64,000 bases of DNA from Dichomitus squalens LYAD-421 SS1 (GCF_000275845.1 NW_006766886.1:169637-233636); one strand, 5' to 3'; shown: positions 45,570 through 58,572, counted from the first letter of the stretch. The notes: a model not told the origin generated them from the sequence alone. Numbers and translations: made by a program.

Positions 45570-48002
45570 CTACAGGTAGTACCGATCGCCTAGCGTAACA
45601 GCTTCAGCCCCGCAGCTCCGTCGGAACGCATAAGACAACTGCACTCACCAATGTGACCAATACCAGGCTCGACAACCCAGATCTTCCTCCCCTCGGCCTC
45701 GGCCTCTGCCTTCGTCTTCGCTGTCGGGGTCCCCAAACCTCCCGAATCCCCATCCTGGCTCGGCGATTGCGGCGTGGTGTCCCACAGCGCCCACGTCTCC
45801 CTCAGCATGGGGTCGACCGCCCCACACACGATGCGGACCTTCGGGAACGCGCGCTGCAGGACCCGCACGCCGCCACACGCGGCGACGATGAACGTGACGA
45901 AGATGATATTCTCCTGCGGCACGCCATGGTCGAGGAGCACGCGGATCGCCATGAACGCCGCGGCCCCGGTGCCGACCTGTGCATCGAGGAGGAACACGAA
46001 CGAGTTCTTCGCGAGATGCCGCTGGCGGATGCAGTTGGGGAGCATGAGATGGAGCAGTAGGGGCTCCCCAGTATTGTCTTCGGACTGAATGAGGAGCGAG
46101 CCGATGCGGATGTCTTGGATCACGCGTCGGAGACCGCGCTCGAGAGGCCCGCCGCTGCGATGCTACTAGTCAGAGTTTGGGTCAGCTTTCAGCTTCAGCT
46201 GAAGACTCACGAGCGCAGAATGGATACTCCACAGATATGCTGTAAGTCGATGGAAGTCAGCGGCGTCGTTCAGTAGTTGTACAAGGGAGGATGCGGACTT
46301 CGACCGCAAGTTCCTTGCCGGTGTATGTGGCTTCTACGGGCGTTGTGATGTTCTTCGACTTGTACGGGAGGAACTCCATAGCCTTCTCGCTGAGGAAAGT
46401 TGACAACCTATCGGTGAAAAATATGAAGTCTTCCCGGCGAGTTCTGCTATTGCGGAGCATGGTGAAGATTCCCTGTGCATATGCCATGAGAATTCAATGC
46501 CGAATAATTTCACATCAAGCTTATCTGACCCGCAACTGGGGAGTCTGGCGTAGCACCGTCAAGTTTGGGAAGCTTTGATCCACTGGGTTGCCAAGGGTCA
46601 GATCCAAGGGCCCTATTCGCGCAAGATCTTTTCGTAGATATCGTGAACGATCTTCTATCTTCCTGCGGACATGCGTAGCGATGAGCTCTATAGCGACAGT
46701 GTTGTCTGATCCCGGCACAATCTGCCACAGTCATGATTAGCTATGCACGATGGCCATAGTTGCAGCGATAACCTACGATGTTTGCATAGCGAGATGTAGG
46801 CTGCACAAAGTTGTCGTATGCTGGCTTCACATAACGCAAGTATCTGACTGCCTGTCAGCGCGAGACTGTAGAAAGCGATGTATAGCTTACTGCTCCAGAA
46901 CACCCTCTACACTCCGACCACGCTCATTGATGTCTCGCCGTATACGCCGTGCGAGCATCAGATCAGAATCGCATTGTACAAAGATCTGCTACACAGTCAG
47001 CCTCTAATCAGGGATGAGGCGTACAAACGCATACCTTCAAATCGTAGAGGTCTCGCAGTGTAGGGTCGTGTAGTGCAAGAATACCTTCAACTGGAGTGAC
47101 GTTAGATAGAGGTGCATGTGTGGTGACACAATACGGTACCGATGATGATTGCAGCACCATACAGATATTTGGTCTCATCCAAGCGTTGGTGCTCTTTGAA
47201 CGAGTAGATCGGAATATTAGATTGCCGTCCGGCCTTGAGGTCAGCGAGGCACTGTTTATAGTGTGACCGATGCCGCGAATTGTTGTTGAGAAGGTGCGCA
47301 GACAGGCTCTATGAAACTAGACACACCGAGGCAAAAAGCGGCATGTCGATAGCATCTACGTTTGCAAGTATGAGTCGCAAGAAAACATAAGCGAAGAGCC
47401 TTGACGAACCTGGGTGATCGAAGTCGTAGCGATTCTGAAAGGCAAGCTCCAAGTCTTCCGGTCCATGTTTCTTGTAAAAACTATCCTATCATTCGCGTCA
47501 GCTTTCCGCTAGCGCTCTTCTTCCTGAGATTACCTGAGATAATATCACAACGGTCGGGATTGAACCTAGTGCCTGCACGATCCGACGAGCGACGTAGGTC
47601 TGGATTGAACAGGGTGTATGGGTGAGATGCAGATGTTTGCACGCGAGATGAAATTCGCGACCTTCCCACTAGCGGATCCGCCTATATCCTAAGTCGTTGA
47701 ACACGGTCTCAATGTGGAGGGTCAGGGAGGACGCACCAGCCACGCCTATCACGAAGGCGTCATGGACAGCATGTCCGTCCTCATCGTACCTTGTGACATC
47801 AGGCAAGATACTAAGTCGTTTATGGCAATTCGCACCATGGTGGTCTTCCATGAGACTTAAGTATGGTGTTCTTCTTCGCCTGTAGTAAGAACTCTGATCG
47901 CCCGCCCGGATTGAGGGTGTTCGAAACGGCTCTAGAGAGAGGAGGGCGGCCAGGGGACGGGTCCAAAAATGGGGTCTGTTCTTGCTCTCCCACTTCTTCC
48001 AT
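45570..48002 (-). CDS. URK1: Uridine kinase with UPRT-like C-terminal domain
   Basis: Pyrimidine-salvage uridine/cytidine kinase of the Urk1/UCKL type. Reading minus from 48002: N-terminal tail [18 protein letters not shown] and KSHGRPPW, then [18 protein letters not shown] joined over a short intron to GSASGK, giving the complete P-loop GGSASGK. Next come [51 protein letters not shown] and a block ending [13 protein letters not shown]. The C-terminal half has [19 protein letters not shown] and the uracil phosphoribosyltransferase-like fold with [19 protein letters not shown] and [20 protein letters not shown]. After a last intron the end is GIGHIGDRYYL at 45570-45572. About twelve small exons, some with weak donors (GTCGCG). 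Whether the C-terminal domain is catalytic or only regulatory is unclear. Head-to-head with CTU2. Confidence 0.88.
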
Positions 48003-48229
48003 AGAGCTCTAAAGTAAGTCGTCGAGGAACGACTTTAGCATACGAAGATGTAACCAGATAGATGGGAAAAGCGATGGCAGTCGCGTTTCCGGCGAGGGTG
48101 GCTGAAATGCCCGCTGTTATGGGCTTTCGAAGATCTGCACTCGTACAGACGCCCATCACCAAGATCTAGATCTCGTCTTCATTTTGGTTGATTAGCCTCT
48201 GCTGACCAAGTCTCTCTCCCTTGTCCACC
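48003..48229. promoter_or_regulatory. Bidirectional promoter, URK1 / CTU2
   Basis: Only 227 bases separate the two diverging start codons, so the promoter elements must be shared or interleaved. A CT-rich tract precedes the CTU2 start. Confidence 0.6.
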
Positions 48230-50141
48230 ATGTCGTGCGGAAATCCACAAGCAGAGCCAGATGCCTTGATGCAGCGTACGTTGGACTGAAAGAATGATAT
48301 CACACATACTGAAGACCGCTATAGGTAAGAAGAAGTACGACAAAACAAGGAATTGCGTGCGGTGCAAGGATGCTATAGGAAACATAGTAATTAGACACGC
48401 AGTCTACTGCAAGTCTGTCTACTGTGTTCTTCAGTTGACAACATTTGACTTACTTACCATCAAAGGTACTGCTTCTTCCCTCTCACCACGCACAAGTTTC
48501 GTCGGGCACTCGAACCCAATGTGAATGCCAAACCAGACGGTCCCCGGAAGACTGCGCTCAAGCCGGCTGGAACTTTGCTTGTTGGTTTTTCTGGGGGTCT
48601 AGGATCATCGGTGCTCCTGGATCTCGTGTACAAGTGCTATGTCTCACTAGATAAGTCAACAATGCCGGCTGAAGGGGGGCGAGATCATCCTCGACACGAA
48701 CGTGTGTGGAAGAAGATCACTGTATGCTATGTGGAAGTATGCGATGCGTTTCCTGGGGTGAGTTTTTCTGCTCCTAGCGCTCAATAAATCTGCCCCTGTT
48801 GACCCTGGCGATGTAGACGCCGGATCGAACAGAGGATGTCACAAAGTTCGTGTCTCGTTATGATGAACTACAGCTCGCCACCCTTCGAATACAAGACGCG
48901 TTCGACCCTGCATGGTGGGAGAAGATCGGAGGGAGGATGTCTTTCGCGGATATCGGAGTGTCCCTAGCAGACGAAGGTGCGTACCATATATCGTAGCACA
49001 TTGCTGTCCTTCTCACCAACGTCTAGCACTCTTCATTGGGTCGCTAACTCAGTCCCACCTGGATCCGCTCGCAGCGCTTCGCGCATATTTGTCTTCTCTT
49101 CCGACCCCTACAGCAGTCCACAGCGCCATACAAACCCTCGTACGCGTCCTGCTCCTTCATAGCGCCCTTCATACCGGAGCATCTCACCTAATACTCGGCA
49201 CCTCGCTCACGAGTCTTGCAATCTCCTTGATCTCTGGCGTCGCCCAAGGTTCAGGATTCAATATACGAGAGGAGACGTCAGAGGAATGGTATCCTGATAC
49301 CGGGGTGACAAACGTGCCCGAGTATTGGCCCGACGAAGGGAGGAAAGGCAAGAGGCTCAAGCGTACGGTGCGTGTAGTGCGACCCCTGCGAGATATCGGC
49401 ATGAAAGAGTGCGCCGCCTGGGCATGGTGGTCGCATATACCTGTCGTGGGGAAGGAAACGTGGCTTTGGCCTGGGGCGAAGCCAGGCATTGGTACACTCA
49501 CCAAAGGCAAGTTTTTTCCGCTGTTGACTGCTGTGGTCGTTTGTTGACTGTCCGTCCCGCAGAATTCATCCTAGGTCTTGAACAGGACTACCCATCAACA
49601 GTGTCCACGATCGTCCGGACCTGCGCCAAGCTCCAACCCAAGGGCGAGGTCGAGGGCAAGTGCATCCTCTGCGGACGGTACGTCCATATCGTTTCTTCTT
49701 CTTCAGTCTCAATAAGCTCAGCTCGCACTTATACCTCCGTACACCAGCCCCGCGCAGCGTGGCGTACAAAATTGGAAGGCACAAATAGCCATCCGTTCGC
49801 AGCCTCCTCCGCCGCCTGCCGCGGACGCCCGGGCGGCCTTGTCTCCTGCCCTCGTTGTAGCAGAGCCCCCCTTTCAGGCGTCCCTCACACCTTACCTCTG
49901 CTACACTTGCCACACGACACTTACGAGCAGAAGCGCTCGGCCTGTGCCCACTCCATGGCCGGACCTCGCACGACCCTCGGTCGTCAGTCTTCCAGTGTGG
50001 ACCGCGGCTCGCCTCTCCGTCTCAGCAGAGAGCGAGGGTGCCGAAATGGTCGAGCCGACCGACGAAGAGGTCGTGCGACAGAGGAAGATGGGGCAAGATG
50101 AGATGAAGAGTATCGTGAATGAATTCCTGCTGGAAGATTAG
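48230..50141 (+). CDS. CTU2: Cytoplasmic tRNA 2-thiolation protein 2
   Basis: Ctu2/Ncs2, partner of Ctu1/Ncs6 in thiolating the wobble uridine of Lys, Glu and Gln tRNAs with sulphur delivered by Urm1. Exon 1 is tiny (MSCGNPQAEPDALMQ). The next exon has the zinc-type CxxC in KTRNCVRCKDAIGN and ends RHAVYCK. The following exon reads YCFFPLTTHKFRRALEP and LLVGFSGGLGSSVLLDL, the PP-loop ATPase fold whose signature is partly degenerate in Ctu2. Later blocks: LFIGSLTQSHLDPLAALRAYL, LHTGASHLILGTSLTSLAI, RPLRDIGMKECAAWAWW, EFILGLEQDYPSTVSTIVRT, GKCILCGR, and CYTCHTTL, with the C-terminal cysteine pairs. The end is MKSIVNEFLLED. About seven exons. Confidence 0.9.
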
Positions 50142-50661
50142 CGCGTTGGACACACTTCAAGTTCGCACCTCCATATAGCGCTACTTGTCGTCTTCGTCCA
50201 TATCGATACTGCGGTGTAAAACGATGGGTTGCTCCGGCCATCTTGTAAGGACGGTAAGAAGCGTAGTGATGTAAGATAATTACAGTCCGAAACGGAGGTA
50301 TGTGCTGTGCGTACGTATGTATACGATCCATCCAGTGTGGGCTAGTGCTACAAGATCTAACATGCAATGGTCTACGGTCTACGTGCGACGAGGGGAAGGA
50401 ATGCGGTCCATAATCCGTGGTCGTGAAGGGGAGCAAACGCTGTCTAATATCTACTGAGGGAATGTGCGATTAGGATAATGGTGATGTTTGATGATGTGGA
50501 TGCGATGATAGTGAACGAAACAAATCGTGGTCCTGTCCAGTTTGTACTGGGTGTTGATAACTGCTGCTAGACGCCTAGTAATGCATGACGCTGCCTCGCG
50601 GAGAGAGGCGGTGAATGGGACTGTTCCTGATGCGATGTTGAGACAGATTCTTGGATTGTAC
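50142..50661. other. Convergent intergenic region
   Basis: About 520 bases between the ends of CTU2 (plus) and the cation exchanger (minus). No gene recognised. Confidence 0.5.
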
Positions 50662-53600
50662 TTATCCCTTGAACGGCACGGAGGTCGTGCACACGGCGAG
50701 ATTAGAGGAGAAGTTCGATCCTAGGGGCGAGCTCGTCAGGCAGGTAGCCAAATCATGTAGGGAGATACTCACCGGGGTAGAACCAGAACGTGACTGCTAT
50801 AACGATATAGAGGCCTGTATGCGAGTATAAGCCGCTTGGAACGACGAGCCCACGTAGAATACACACGCACAGATGAGGATGACGCCCTCCAACCAGTTCG
50901 ACTTGCCGTCTGCCACGACGTAGCCCATCGTGTGCACCGAGATGTACAGAACCTGTGGACGGACGATGAGGAGTAAGGGAATGACAGGTGAGCCTGCGGC
51001 TGCGGACTTACAACAGACTCGAAGGGGTCAAACAGCAGAGCTAGCGGCTTGTCAAGGACCCAACCCAGGAGTACCATGAATGGAATGACAAAGAGCGCCG
51101 TTTGCTGATCAAGACGACATCGGTCAATACACCGTGAACCAAGCCCCAGAGCCGGCGAGAAGAAGTACGTACGATCGTCGAGCCGACAGCCACACTGATG
51201 CTGAGCGTCAGCTGGTCCTGCGCGGCGACGTTGACGGCCGTGGCGCACTCTGCATAAGAGGCCATCAGAACCGGGAAGCATAGGGCCAGAGACGGACGCC
51301 GCACTCACCGGCCATCACGCTCACGGTAGGCAGCAAGATCAGTCCGATCCACTCCTTACTGATCAATGGAGACTCCTCGTTCATACTGTCCACCAGCCAC
51401 TCCGCATCCAGGGCGACGAGCTAGACACGCGCATACCACCAGCAAGCCTTAGTAAAACGCGCATACATAGAATGAAGGCATAACGCTCACCACTGTGAGA
51501 GAAGTCAACAGGAAGAGCGTCAACGGCCAACTCATCTCTGGCTGCGGCTGCGGCTGCGGCGGTTGCTGCTCCTCCTCCGCCGGCGAAACCGGGGACGGGG
51601 ATGCGATGAGGTACTCGCTCGGGCTCTCCGCCCTCTGGCTCTTCTCTGCCCAATGCCCGCCCGGCGTGAGGTTGAGCTGAACCAAACTCTTCCGCGGAGT
51701 CGGGTCGCTCGGGGCTCTCTTGAGGCTCTCCGGGTAGTACGCAGAGAGTACGTCGCTGATCGGCGTCCGTGATCGCCCTCGCTGGCTTCCGTACCGTTGC
51801 GGCGAACCGTCGAGCTCGTCGGCATCATACGTGTCGCCTCCGGCCGGCAACGAGTCTAGAGAGCCGTCGTCAGAGTCCGAGGACGTCTCTCTCCGGATGA
51901 CGAACCGCTCCTGGTCCGAAACGAGCCGCACGGTGGAGTCTGCGGGCAGCGCAATCGGGTTCGAGAGCGTCACCTGGCTCGAGGACGTGAAAGGCGACAC
52001 CGCCCGCGCGCTGCCCCCAGTAAGCGACCGACCGGAGGCTGTATGCGCGTGCAGGTAGGGTCCATGAGTGCGCGTTGCAGAGTCTCCCAGGTCTATCGAC
52101 GTCTCTGGCAATTCTTCCAACGGGCTAATCGGCGTCGGCGCCCCGATCGACGTCGGGTTCAAATGCTGTGGAGTGGGCACTCGCGAGTGACCTGCTGATT
52201 TGTTGTTGTAAACAACGCTGCGGATCGTCTGGAAGGAGCCGGTGCGGAGGTGGTCGAGGGAACGCGCATTCGCCATGCGCTCATAGATGCTGTTACTCTT
52301 CTTGCGCACTCGCGCAGTCGCTGAACGGACGGAGGCCGCGACGGGAAGCTTGGCGCTCGGCTCTGTATTGTCTTCGTACAGGTGCGTATGTGACCATAGC
52401 TGGAAGACCAGATACGATACATAGACTACAGGGATGCTAGATTAGTATGTCAGTCACTGGGAGAATATATCCAGGCAACGCACTGAACAACAGTACAATA
52501 GCGACCTGTCGCATGAAGTGATCGGTGTTAAGTCGCCTTGTATGAGAGCTTCTTCAAAACTTACGCCATGGCTCATGCGCAGGATGTCGTCCTTCTGCTC
52601 TTGAAGACTGGGCTCCGCCTCGCCTTTGTTTTGGCTACCATATGTGATGGCAAAGTGGAACGCAGCGGGAAGAAGGACGGCGCCTACACTGATACTCAAC
52701 AGAGAAGAGTGGATCTGAGTAGCCGCTGCCGTGTTGATGGCGTCAGAGGCTGCAGCTGCGCTTTGAATCTGTACTTACTCGAGTCGAACCCCTGTTCAGA
52801 AAATCGTATGCCGCCGGCGAAGAAGCACATGCCGAGTACCAGCACTGCAAAGGACATTGCATTCGGTTACTGCACACGGAGGAGAGATCAACTGGTCTTA
52901 CAGAGCTTGCTGAGCATCCCTCCGATCACTGATCAGATGTCAGCGACTGCTCTGCAAATCTCTCCACAAATGCCACCTACGAGATGACTGCACTACGCGC
53001 AACTCGCATTTGCGAAGGGCGATGATCTGAACAACAGATAAGTTTGGAGGAAACGTGCTGAGCGGCTTAGAAGCGACTGACCGCGACGACAAGCTCCACG
53101 CTACCAAGACAAACCGGTATGAGCGTCTGAACTGTGACCGACTCTACAAAAACCTACATGTTACTCTTTGTGATAGTAAGGTCAACCAGGCGATTTCAGG
53201 CATGCCAGTGACGTATGGTCGTCGTACTCACCAAACTCGAGTTCAGCAAGCCGGTCTTGCTACCGCCAATTCTTCGGGACACGATGCCCGTAGCAAGATC
53301 GTGAAGCTATACAGACAAAAACAGCTTGCCTCAGCATGCCAGTTCGTTTCGGACATAAGCGTCCGTATCGTGACTAGCGGCGTTCTTCTACGGTTTTAGA
53401 ACGAACCTTGATGAGCGGTACGAAAGCGAGCAGGCATGCTGTTACGAGCGTTTCGACGAGTTATAAATATTCTTGTGAAGGGTTGAGGCGGCCAAAGATA
53501 CCCACCCACGAAGAGGAGGGTGTCAGAATCGGTCGTGACTTTGAGCACACCCTGGGGTGAACGCCTCGGTCAGCACGCCCCTCAGCAGTCCACGCACTTT

Positions 53601-54081
53601 GGCAATCCGCACTCACAGCGGCAGGAAGAAACAGTATCAATATGTTCAGCCCTACGGATCGCTCAGTGAAGGCACCGGGAGGTACGGTTCGGAGAATGGA
53701 CGTACAAGAATCAAATAGAATGAGTCGCCACCCGTGCCATATCCTGACTTGAGGAGCCTTCGCAGTACCGCCTCCCTTGTCATATGGGGGATAGCCATGA
53801 TGCTGAGCCTCTCGGTCAAGCATATTCTGACCCTGGCGCTTCCATCCAGAAAAGACCCGTTGAACAAAGGACTTGCGCTGGTTTTTGGTTTCGGAGCCGG
53901 GGTTGAGAGGCATGGTTGAATTGTAGCTTGCTGTGGAAGCCCGCGTATGTGAGCGGGACATTACCGGGAACGGCAGCCGCTGCGAAGGGGTCGAGCATTT
54001 ATCTTCAGAAGACGAAGGAGATAGGACAGAGTCAAGACTTGATGGTGCTAGGGGCTCTCTGGTCGATGAATGCGGGAGCAT
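50662..54081 (-). CDS. Ca2+/H+ exchanger, CAX family
   Basis: Vacuolar cation/proton antiporter related to yeast Vcx1, which removes cytosolic Ca2+. Reading minus from 54081: a long Ser-rich N-terminal tail, VFSGWKRQGQNMLDRE, GWRLILFDSWLNILILFLPAA, VLKVTTDSDTLLFV, CLLAFVPLIK, then the family block LHDLATGIVSRRIGGSKTGLL, and LGMCFFAGGIRFSEQGFDS. A very large cytoplasmic loop of about 270 residues (51530-52400) rich in Ser, Pro and charged residues separates the two halves. The second half has EMSWPLTLFLLTSLTV, MAECATAVNVAAQDQLTLSI, VIPFMVLLGWVLDKPLALLF and ILICLYIVIAVTFWFYPG, ending SNLAVCTTSVPFKG at 50662. Roughly fourteen exons, several short. The long loop is bigger than in Vcx1 and could be regulatory. 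Confidence 0.87.
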
Positions 54082-54514
54082 AGTATGTGGTGTTCGCTGC
54101 AGCGGGAGACGAGTCGACGTCGACAGCTTGGGCGAGGAAAGGAGCGTGGGTGGTCACCGGCGACCTGGTATGTGGTTGGGAGCAAGCTGCGGAGACAATT
54201 TGAGACATGAAACGCGTCTGTTTCTCCACAGCCAACAGCATCTGCCGTGGACGCCGCCGCTCGGGAAGCATCGACAAAGGCGTCGTTCATCTTGCCGACT
54301 GCTTCGATTCCAAGTATAACTGCCTTTTTCGTACCCGACACCCAACCAATCTGCGCAGAAGCCATTACGTCAGCGCGCATCACTCCTATCGCGCCTGCCG
54401 GGCCACACCGGCCAGGAGCGTGACAGTCTGTGACCACATTCGTGACGCCGCCATCATCTGGCAGGCGGACACGGTTGCGGCCTTTGCACCCTGCAGTATC
54501 TCTCTTCAAAAGCC
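54082..54514. promoter_or_regulatory. Divergent promoter, cation exchanger / COX4
   Basis: About 430 bases between the two diverging start codons, so both promoters lie here. No gene recognised. Confidence 0.5.
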
Positions 54515-55104
54515 ATGTTCGCCGCCGCCCTCCGTCCCGCTTCCTTCGTTGCTCGCGCCGCCCTCAGGCCTGCTCGTACGGCCGCTGTGCGTGCCATTTC
54601 CACCACCGCGGCGCGTCGCTCCGACGCCCCCACCCCCCAGATCTTCGGCGAGGGTGCGAAGCCGGGTGAGGTCCCCACCGACGAGAATCAGTCCACTGGT
54701 CTCGAGCGTCTTCAGATCCTCGGTGCCATCGAGGGCGTCGAGGTTTTCGACCTTAAGCCCCTCGACTCGTCCCGCATCGGCACCCTCGTCGACCCAATCA
54801 AGGTTTTCTCCCTGGTGAGTCTACTACGTGTCGCCCGACGCGCCCCAGGCCTCATGAAATGCACGCATCCGCGCGTGCCGTAGGAACCCGAGCGACTTGT
54901 CGGCTGCACCGGCTCCCCTGCCGAATCTCACGAGCTCCTTTGGTTCAACCTCACCCGCGAGAAGAACCGTCGCTGCCCCGAGTGCGGCTCTGGTATGTTG
55001 CTGTGTGTTACCCGCTCTTTTCTCTGCTTGACTCTTCTCCCCATCGTGACGCAGTCTACGCCCTCGACTTCCAGGGCTCCGAGCATGCTCATGCCCACCA
55101 CTAA
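54515..55104 (+). CDS. COX4: Cytochrome c oxidase subunit 4 (COX5B type)
   Basis: Nuclear-encoded, zinc-binding subunit of respiratory complex IV on the matrix side, homologous to mammalian COX5B. Exons 54515-54814, 54884-54992 and 55055-55104 give 152 residues. The first ~35 residues (MFAAALRPASFVARAALRPA and RAISTTAARR) are a matrix targeting sequence. The body reads IEGVEVFDLKPLDSSRIGT, RLVGCTGSPAESHELLWFNL and RRCPECGS. Cysteines in VGCTG and CPECG are zinc ligands as in the family. The end is YALDFQGSEHAHAHH, with a His-rich tail. Intact and ordinary. Confidence 0.95.
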
Positions 55105-56171
55105 ATGCATTCTCGCATCTTCCGCTGCGTTGTACTACGGACATGTTGCTGTCGCGCCAATGGATCCATCTTCCCTCTAGAACTACTGTAGCCCGTCATA
55201 TGAATGAAGAAGCTGCTGCCAACCTATCGTGTTGCACCACGAAGCGTCGTGGCTCGTCACCCAATTCGGCCGGTGCGGTCGAGCCCCTGGCCGAGACCCG
55301 CCGACAAGGACGCGCCCGACGTCCAGACGTACCCAGGTTCTCAGACGCTTCGGAGCTCTGGCCGGCCTTCGCCTACGCTCTGATTTCGCCAAGCCAGTAA
55401 GACTAATACCTGTACGGTATGTTGCATCACAATCGTCTTCCCCTTCCGCGACAACTACCAACCCTACACATGCACCATGCGTGTGACCCGGTGTCGCTTG
55501 AGATCTCAGTAGCCCACAGTCCCCGACGCCCTCAGTACGCCTAGTGTTGCGCATACTCAATAGCCGTTCAGGCGTTGGTACTTGGCTTCGCTGCAAGCCC
55601 TCTTCCCTGTCTCTTCCGAGTCGTTCCGTGACGACGTCCCGACAGTAGCGCTCTGGCTGCTAAAAGGCGCCCGTGTCAGACAACGGTCCGCTCAGGCCCG
55701 TGGCGGTGGGCCGCTCGGGAACTCCTGGTCCTGGACGTATGCAACGATACTCTGGTCTGTGGTGAGCGCGAAAGTGGAAGGACCATGCAAGGGATGCAAA
55801 GCGTGTAAGTGGGCTTGGCCTAGTTGAAGATAGTCTCGGCTCCAGACGTTCTTCAGCCTCTCTGCCCCAGCACTCGATGCGTCGCTGCGCTCCGCAAGCC
55901 TCGGGAGGGAGTAGACCAAAACAGGAAGGCAAAATTGATGGAACGAATCTCGAAAAGATCTGGAGGGGGGAAACGAGCGCCGGGGGAGAGAGGCTTTAGA
56001 ACGTCTGGTGTGTTTCGGGCTCGGCAGAGGGCATTGTGACAGGCGGGTCACCGGTCCATGGTCCGGCGTTACATACGTGACAACATCACATCGGAGGCGC
56101 ACGACGGGACGGAGGGATCGATGTCGCGCACTCGTTCTTCTGTCTGCATGTAACTACAGTATACCTCCACT
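55105..56171. other. Intergenic region
   Basis: About 1.07 kb after COX4 without a recognised gene. Frames here are short and dissimilar to known families. Confidence 0.45.
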
Positions 56172-56483
56172 ATGCTTGCGGAAGATGAATATCTAGCCTT
56201 CGACAATGATCTCGGGGAATTTGATCCTGACGATTACCTGGACTCATGTATTGAAGAAGTGGATTCCTCACCCCCTCCCCTTGCCGACCCTCCTCCTCGC
56301 ACGCATGCGCGCTCCACACTATACGAGAACTACACCCGCGCGCTCAGCAACAGCATGGAGGCTGGTGGGATGTCTCTCGAGGATCGCGTTCTCGCATGTA
56401 TCGATTACATGAACACAACAGGCATCAATCTTTTGGTAACAGCCTCGCGCGATGCGGTGTCGACAGCCCTCACGTGCCATTAG
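56172..56483 (+). CDS. Hypothetical acidic protein, possible element relic
   Basis: A 103-codon frame starting MLAEDEYLAFDNDLGEF with an acidic, proline-bearing N-terminus (EEVDSSPPPLADPPPRTH) and a segment SLEDRVLACIDYMNTTGINL. The last segment resembles the beginning of multicopy basidiomycete proteins of the DUF6589 type, thought to derive from mobile elements. The similarity then stops, and the frame ends soon after at ...STALTCH, so it would be a truncated relic. The assignment is from memory of the family and is weak; it could be an unrelated small gene. Confidence 0.35.
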   Translation: MLAEDEYLAFDNDLGEFDPDDYLDSCIEEVDSSPPPLADPPPRTHARSTLYENYTRALSNSMEAGGMSLEDRVLACIDYMNTTGINLLVTASRDAVSTALTCH

Positions 56484-58572
56484 TCAGCCCACGTGGTGTG
56501 ACTGATCGTCACAATGCCCTCTGCCGAGCCCGAAATGCACCAGACGTTCTAGCGGTACTGTCTGTAAGCGCTAGAACGGATGGGAACGAGACTAAGTTGA
56601 AGATTGAGAAGGCAGCTATATAAGAGGTAACATGCGGGGTCCACCGTCGATCCTGCATTTGAGCATACATTCATCGAGGTACGTAACTTACTAGACACGT
56701 TCTTGTTGGCGCGGTGCACTTATCCAGGCACTCCGTTGAACCCAATGAAATAGAATAGGAAGATCAACTTGGCGGCCTGTCCTCGCCAAGAACAGTCGCG
56801 ACAAGTCCATAACATGCCATTCACTTCCCACCTGTTCATACCACCCGTCAACATGTTATCGCCCATCTTGCGTAGGTATCTCCGTTGAACCTCTCCGAAT
56901 TCCTGGCCGTTTGTGTGGCAGCTTGGCTCGTTCGTGCCACACAGAGGATGTGCCGTGTATGCAGTAGGCGCACCGTGTGGGCTCAGACCTCGTTACAATG
57001 TAACTGACATGTATCGTTGGCGGTAGATTGCGGCAGTCGTCTCGGGGCGGGACACCAGTCAGGCACATATTGAGAAAGAAACTTCCTTGGAAGGTGCTGC
57101 ATTAAGGGCCAGACTCTCGGACGCATAAGTAAATGCCGACAATTAACTGACGGAACGCTGGCGTTGCTATGTTTATGTGGTTCCTTCTTTGTTCCCGGCT
57201 AGTATACGTGACTTCTCGAAGACTGGTGAGGCACATGCTGGGCCCTGACGCTTTCGCTTCCTGCATAGCGATGCCCAACTCACAGTACGCTTCGTCCATC
57301 CAATCGAATCAAGAAGGACGTAAGGCCCGTCATCGGTGTGGACCCACTCGCAAATGCGTTGCGACTGCCGACGAACGGCATCGAACAGCACGCAGAGACT
57401 ACTGCTTCCCGTCTTCTCCCTTGAACATATCGTGGGTGTGTGTAAGTACTTGTCATCAGCAGACGAGCGATTGTTCTAGATAAGAGAGCAGGGCAAGGGT
57501 ACACGATGCAAATGAGACATTGAGCCAAGTTTGACTGCAGTTCCAAGTACTCGAGTAGTCTTACTTCAACCTCATGTCTTGTAGGCTCAGGAGGGATTAT
57601 TTGAAGGGTACTTCTGATGTTATCACGACCACGCCGCCAAGGTCAGGCACGCATGACAAACGCATCCTTTCGGCGCTGTCCGCAGGTCTCGAGAAGACGG
57701 TGTTCTGCAGCGATTTGCAAACAAAAAACACACAGCAGGCCGCTACAAGCATTCGAATCATGCTGTACTCCCAACCTGGAGTTACCTCGGAGGTTCTGAA
57801 ATGCGGAGATGTGGATATGGAGACGGTGGGCAAGTCCATTGTTGCACGTTGCCGTTGGCCTCGATTCCATCGTCAGATATGCCCCCCTGAATCCGCGAGG
57901 ACCTCCTTGTAGGCGGAAGACCTGGCCGTTGTCATGATATCGCTGTGGAAACGGTCTCTCAAATTGCGGCCCGGGTGGCCTCCGGATTCTGCTTCGATGG
58001 CTCACGATCCTTTAAGGCACCGTCATGATTGACAAATATGAGATTTGTAGCCATGTGAAAACGCATTGTCGCATATCCTCACAAGAAACAAGGACGCTAA
58101 ACTTCCCTCGGGACTACACGCATCCGCCTCGAGGAGAGAGCGCCGTGTCTGCCAAGTGCGATGGATACCATGCTCATAAAAGCGTGGGCACTCAGCTGAC
58201 GTCGCCCCTGCGTCGGAGAGGGACAGGCAGAGACTCAGCGTAAGCATGTTGTGCCTAATCGTCCAATAGCCGTAGCAAATTTGACGATCTCCCGGATGAT
58301 TGGAGGTGAGATTGCCGGAGGTACGTGGTCGGCGGTCATCAGGAACGTTGTTGAGAGTGAGTCGGCTTCGCTCAGGCGGTCGCGAGTAACCTGGCAACCG
58401 CGCTCTCGATCCTACATGCCTTCCTCATTTGGTACTGCTAGTCGGCTCATGTGTATAACTCAGCGTTATCCTTGATCACTCCGACCTTTCTCATAGCGTT
58501 TCCCGCCGGAACACATGGCCGGATGCAACACGGACACATGGGCTACGGCGCGTTTGCATGCGCCCAGGCAGA
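56484..58572. other. Intergenic region
   Basis: About 2.1 kb. Small frames at 57574-57912 (plus, 112 codons) and 57597-57839 (minus) overlap each other and neither is recognised. The last ~200 bases are pyrimidine-rich and form the leader of the next gene. Confidence 0.4.

Noticed and set aside
47640..47760. Apparent loss of the P-loop in uridine kinase
   Set aside because: Removing a short intron joins GVAG to GSASGK, giving the normal nucleotide-binding loop.
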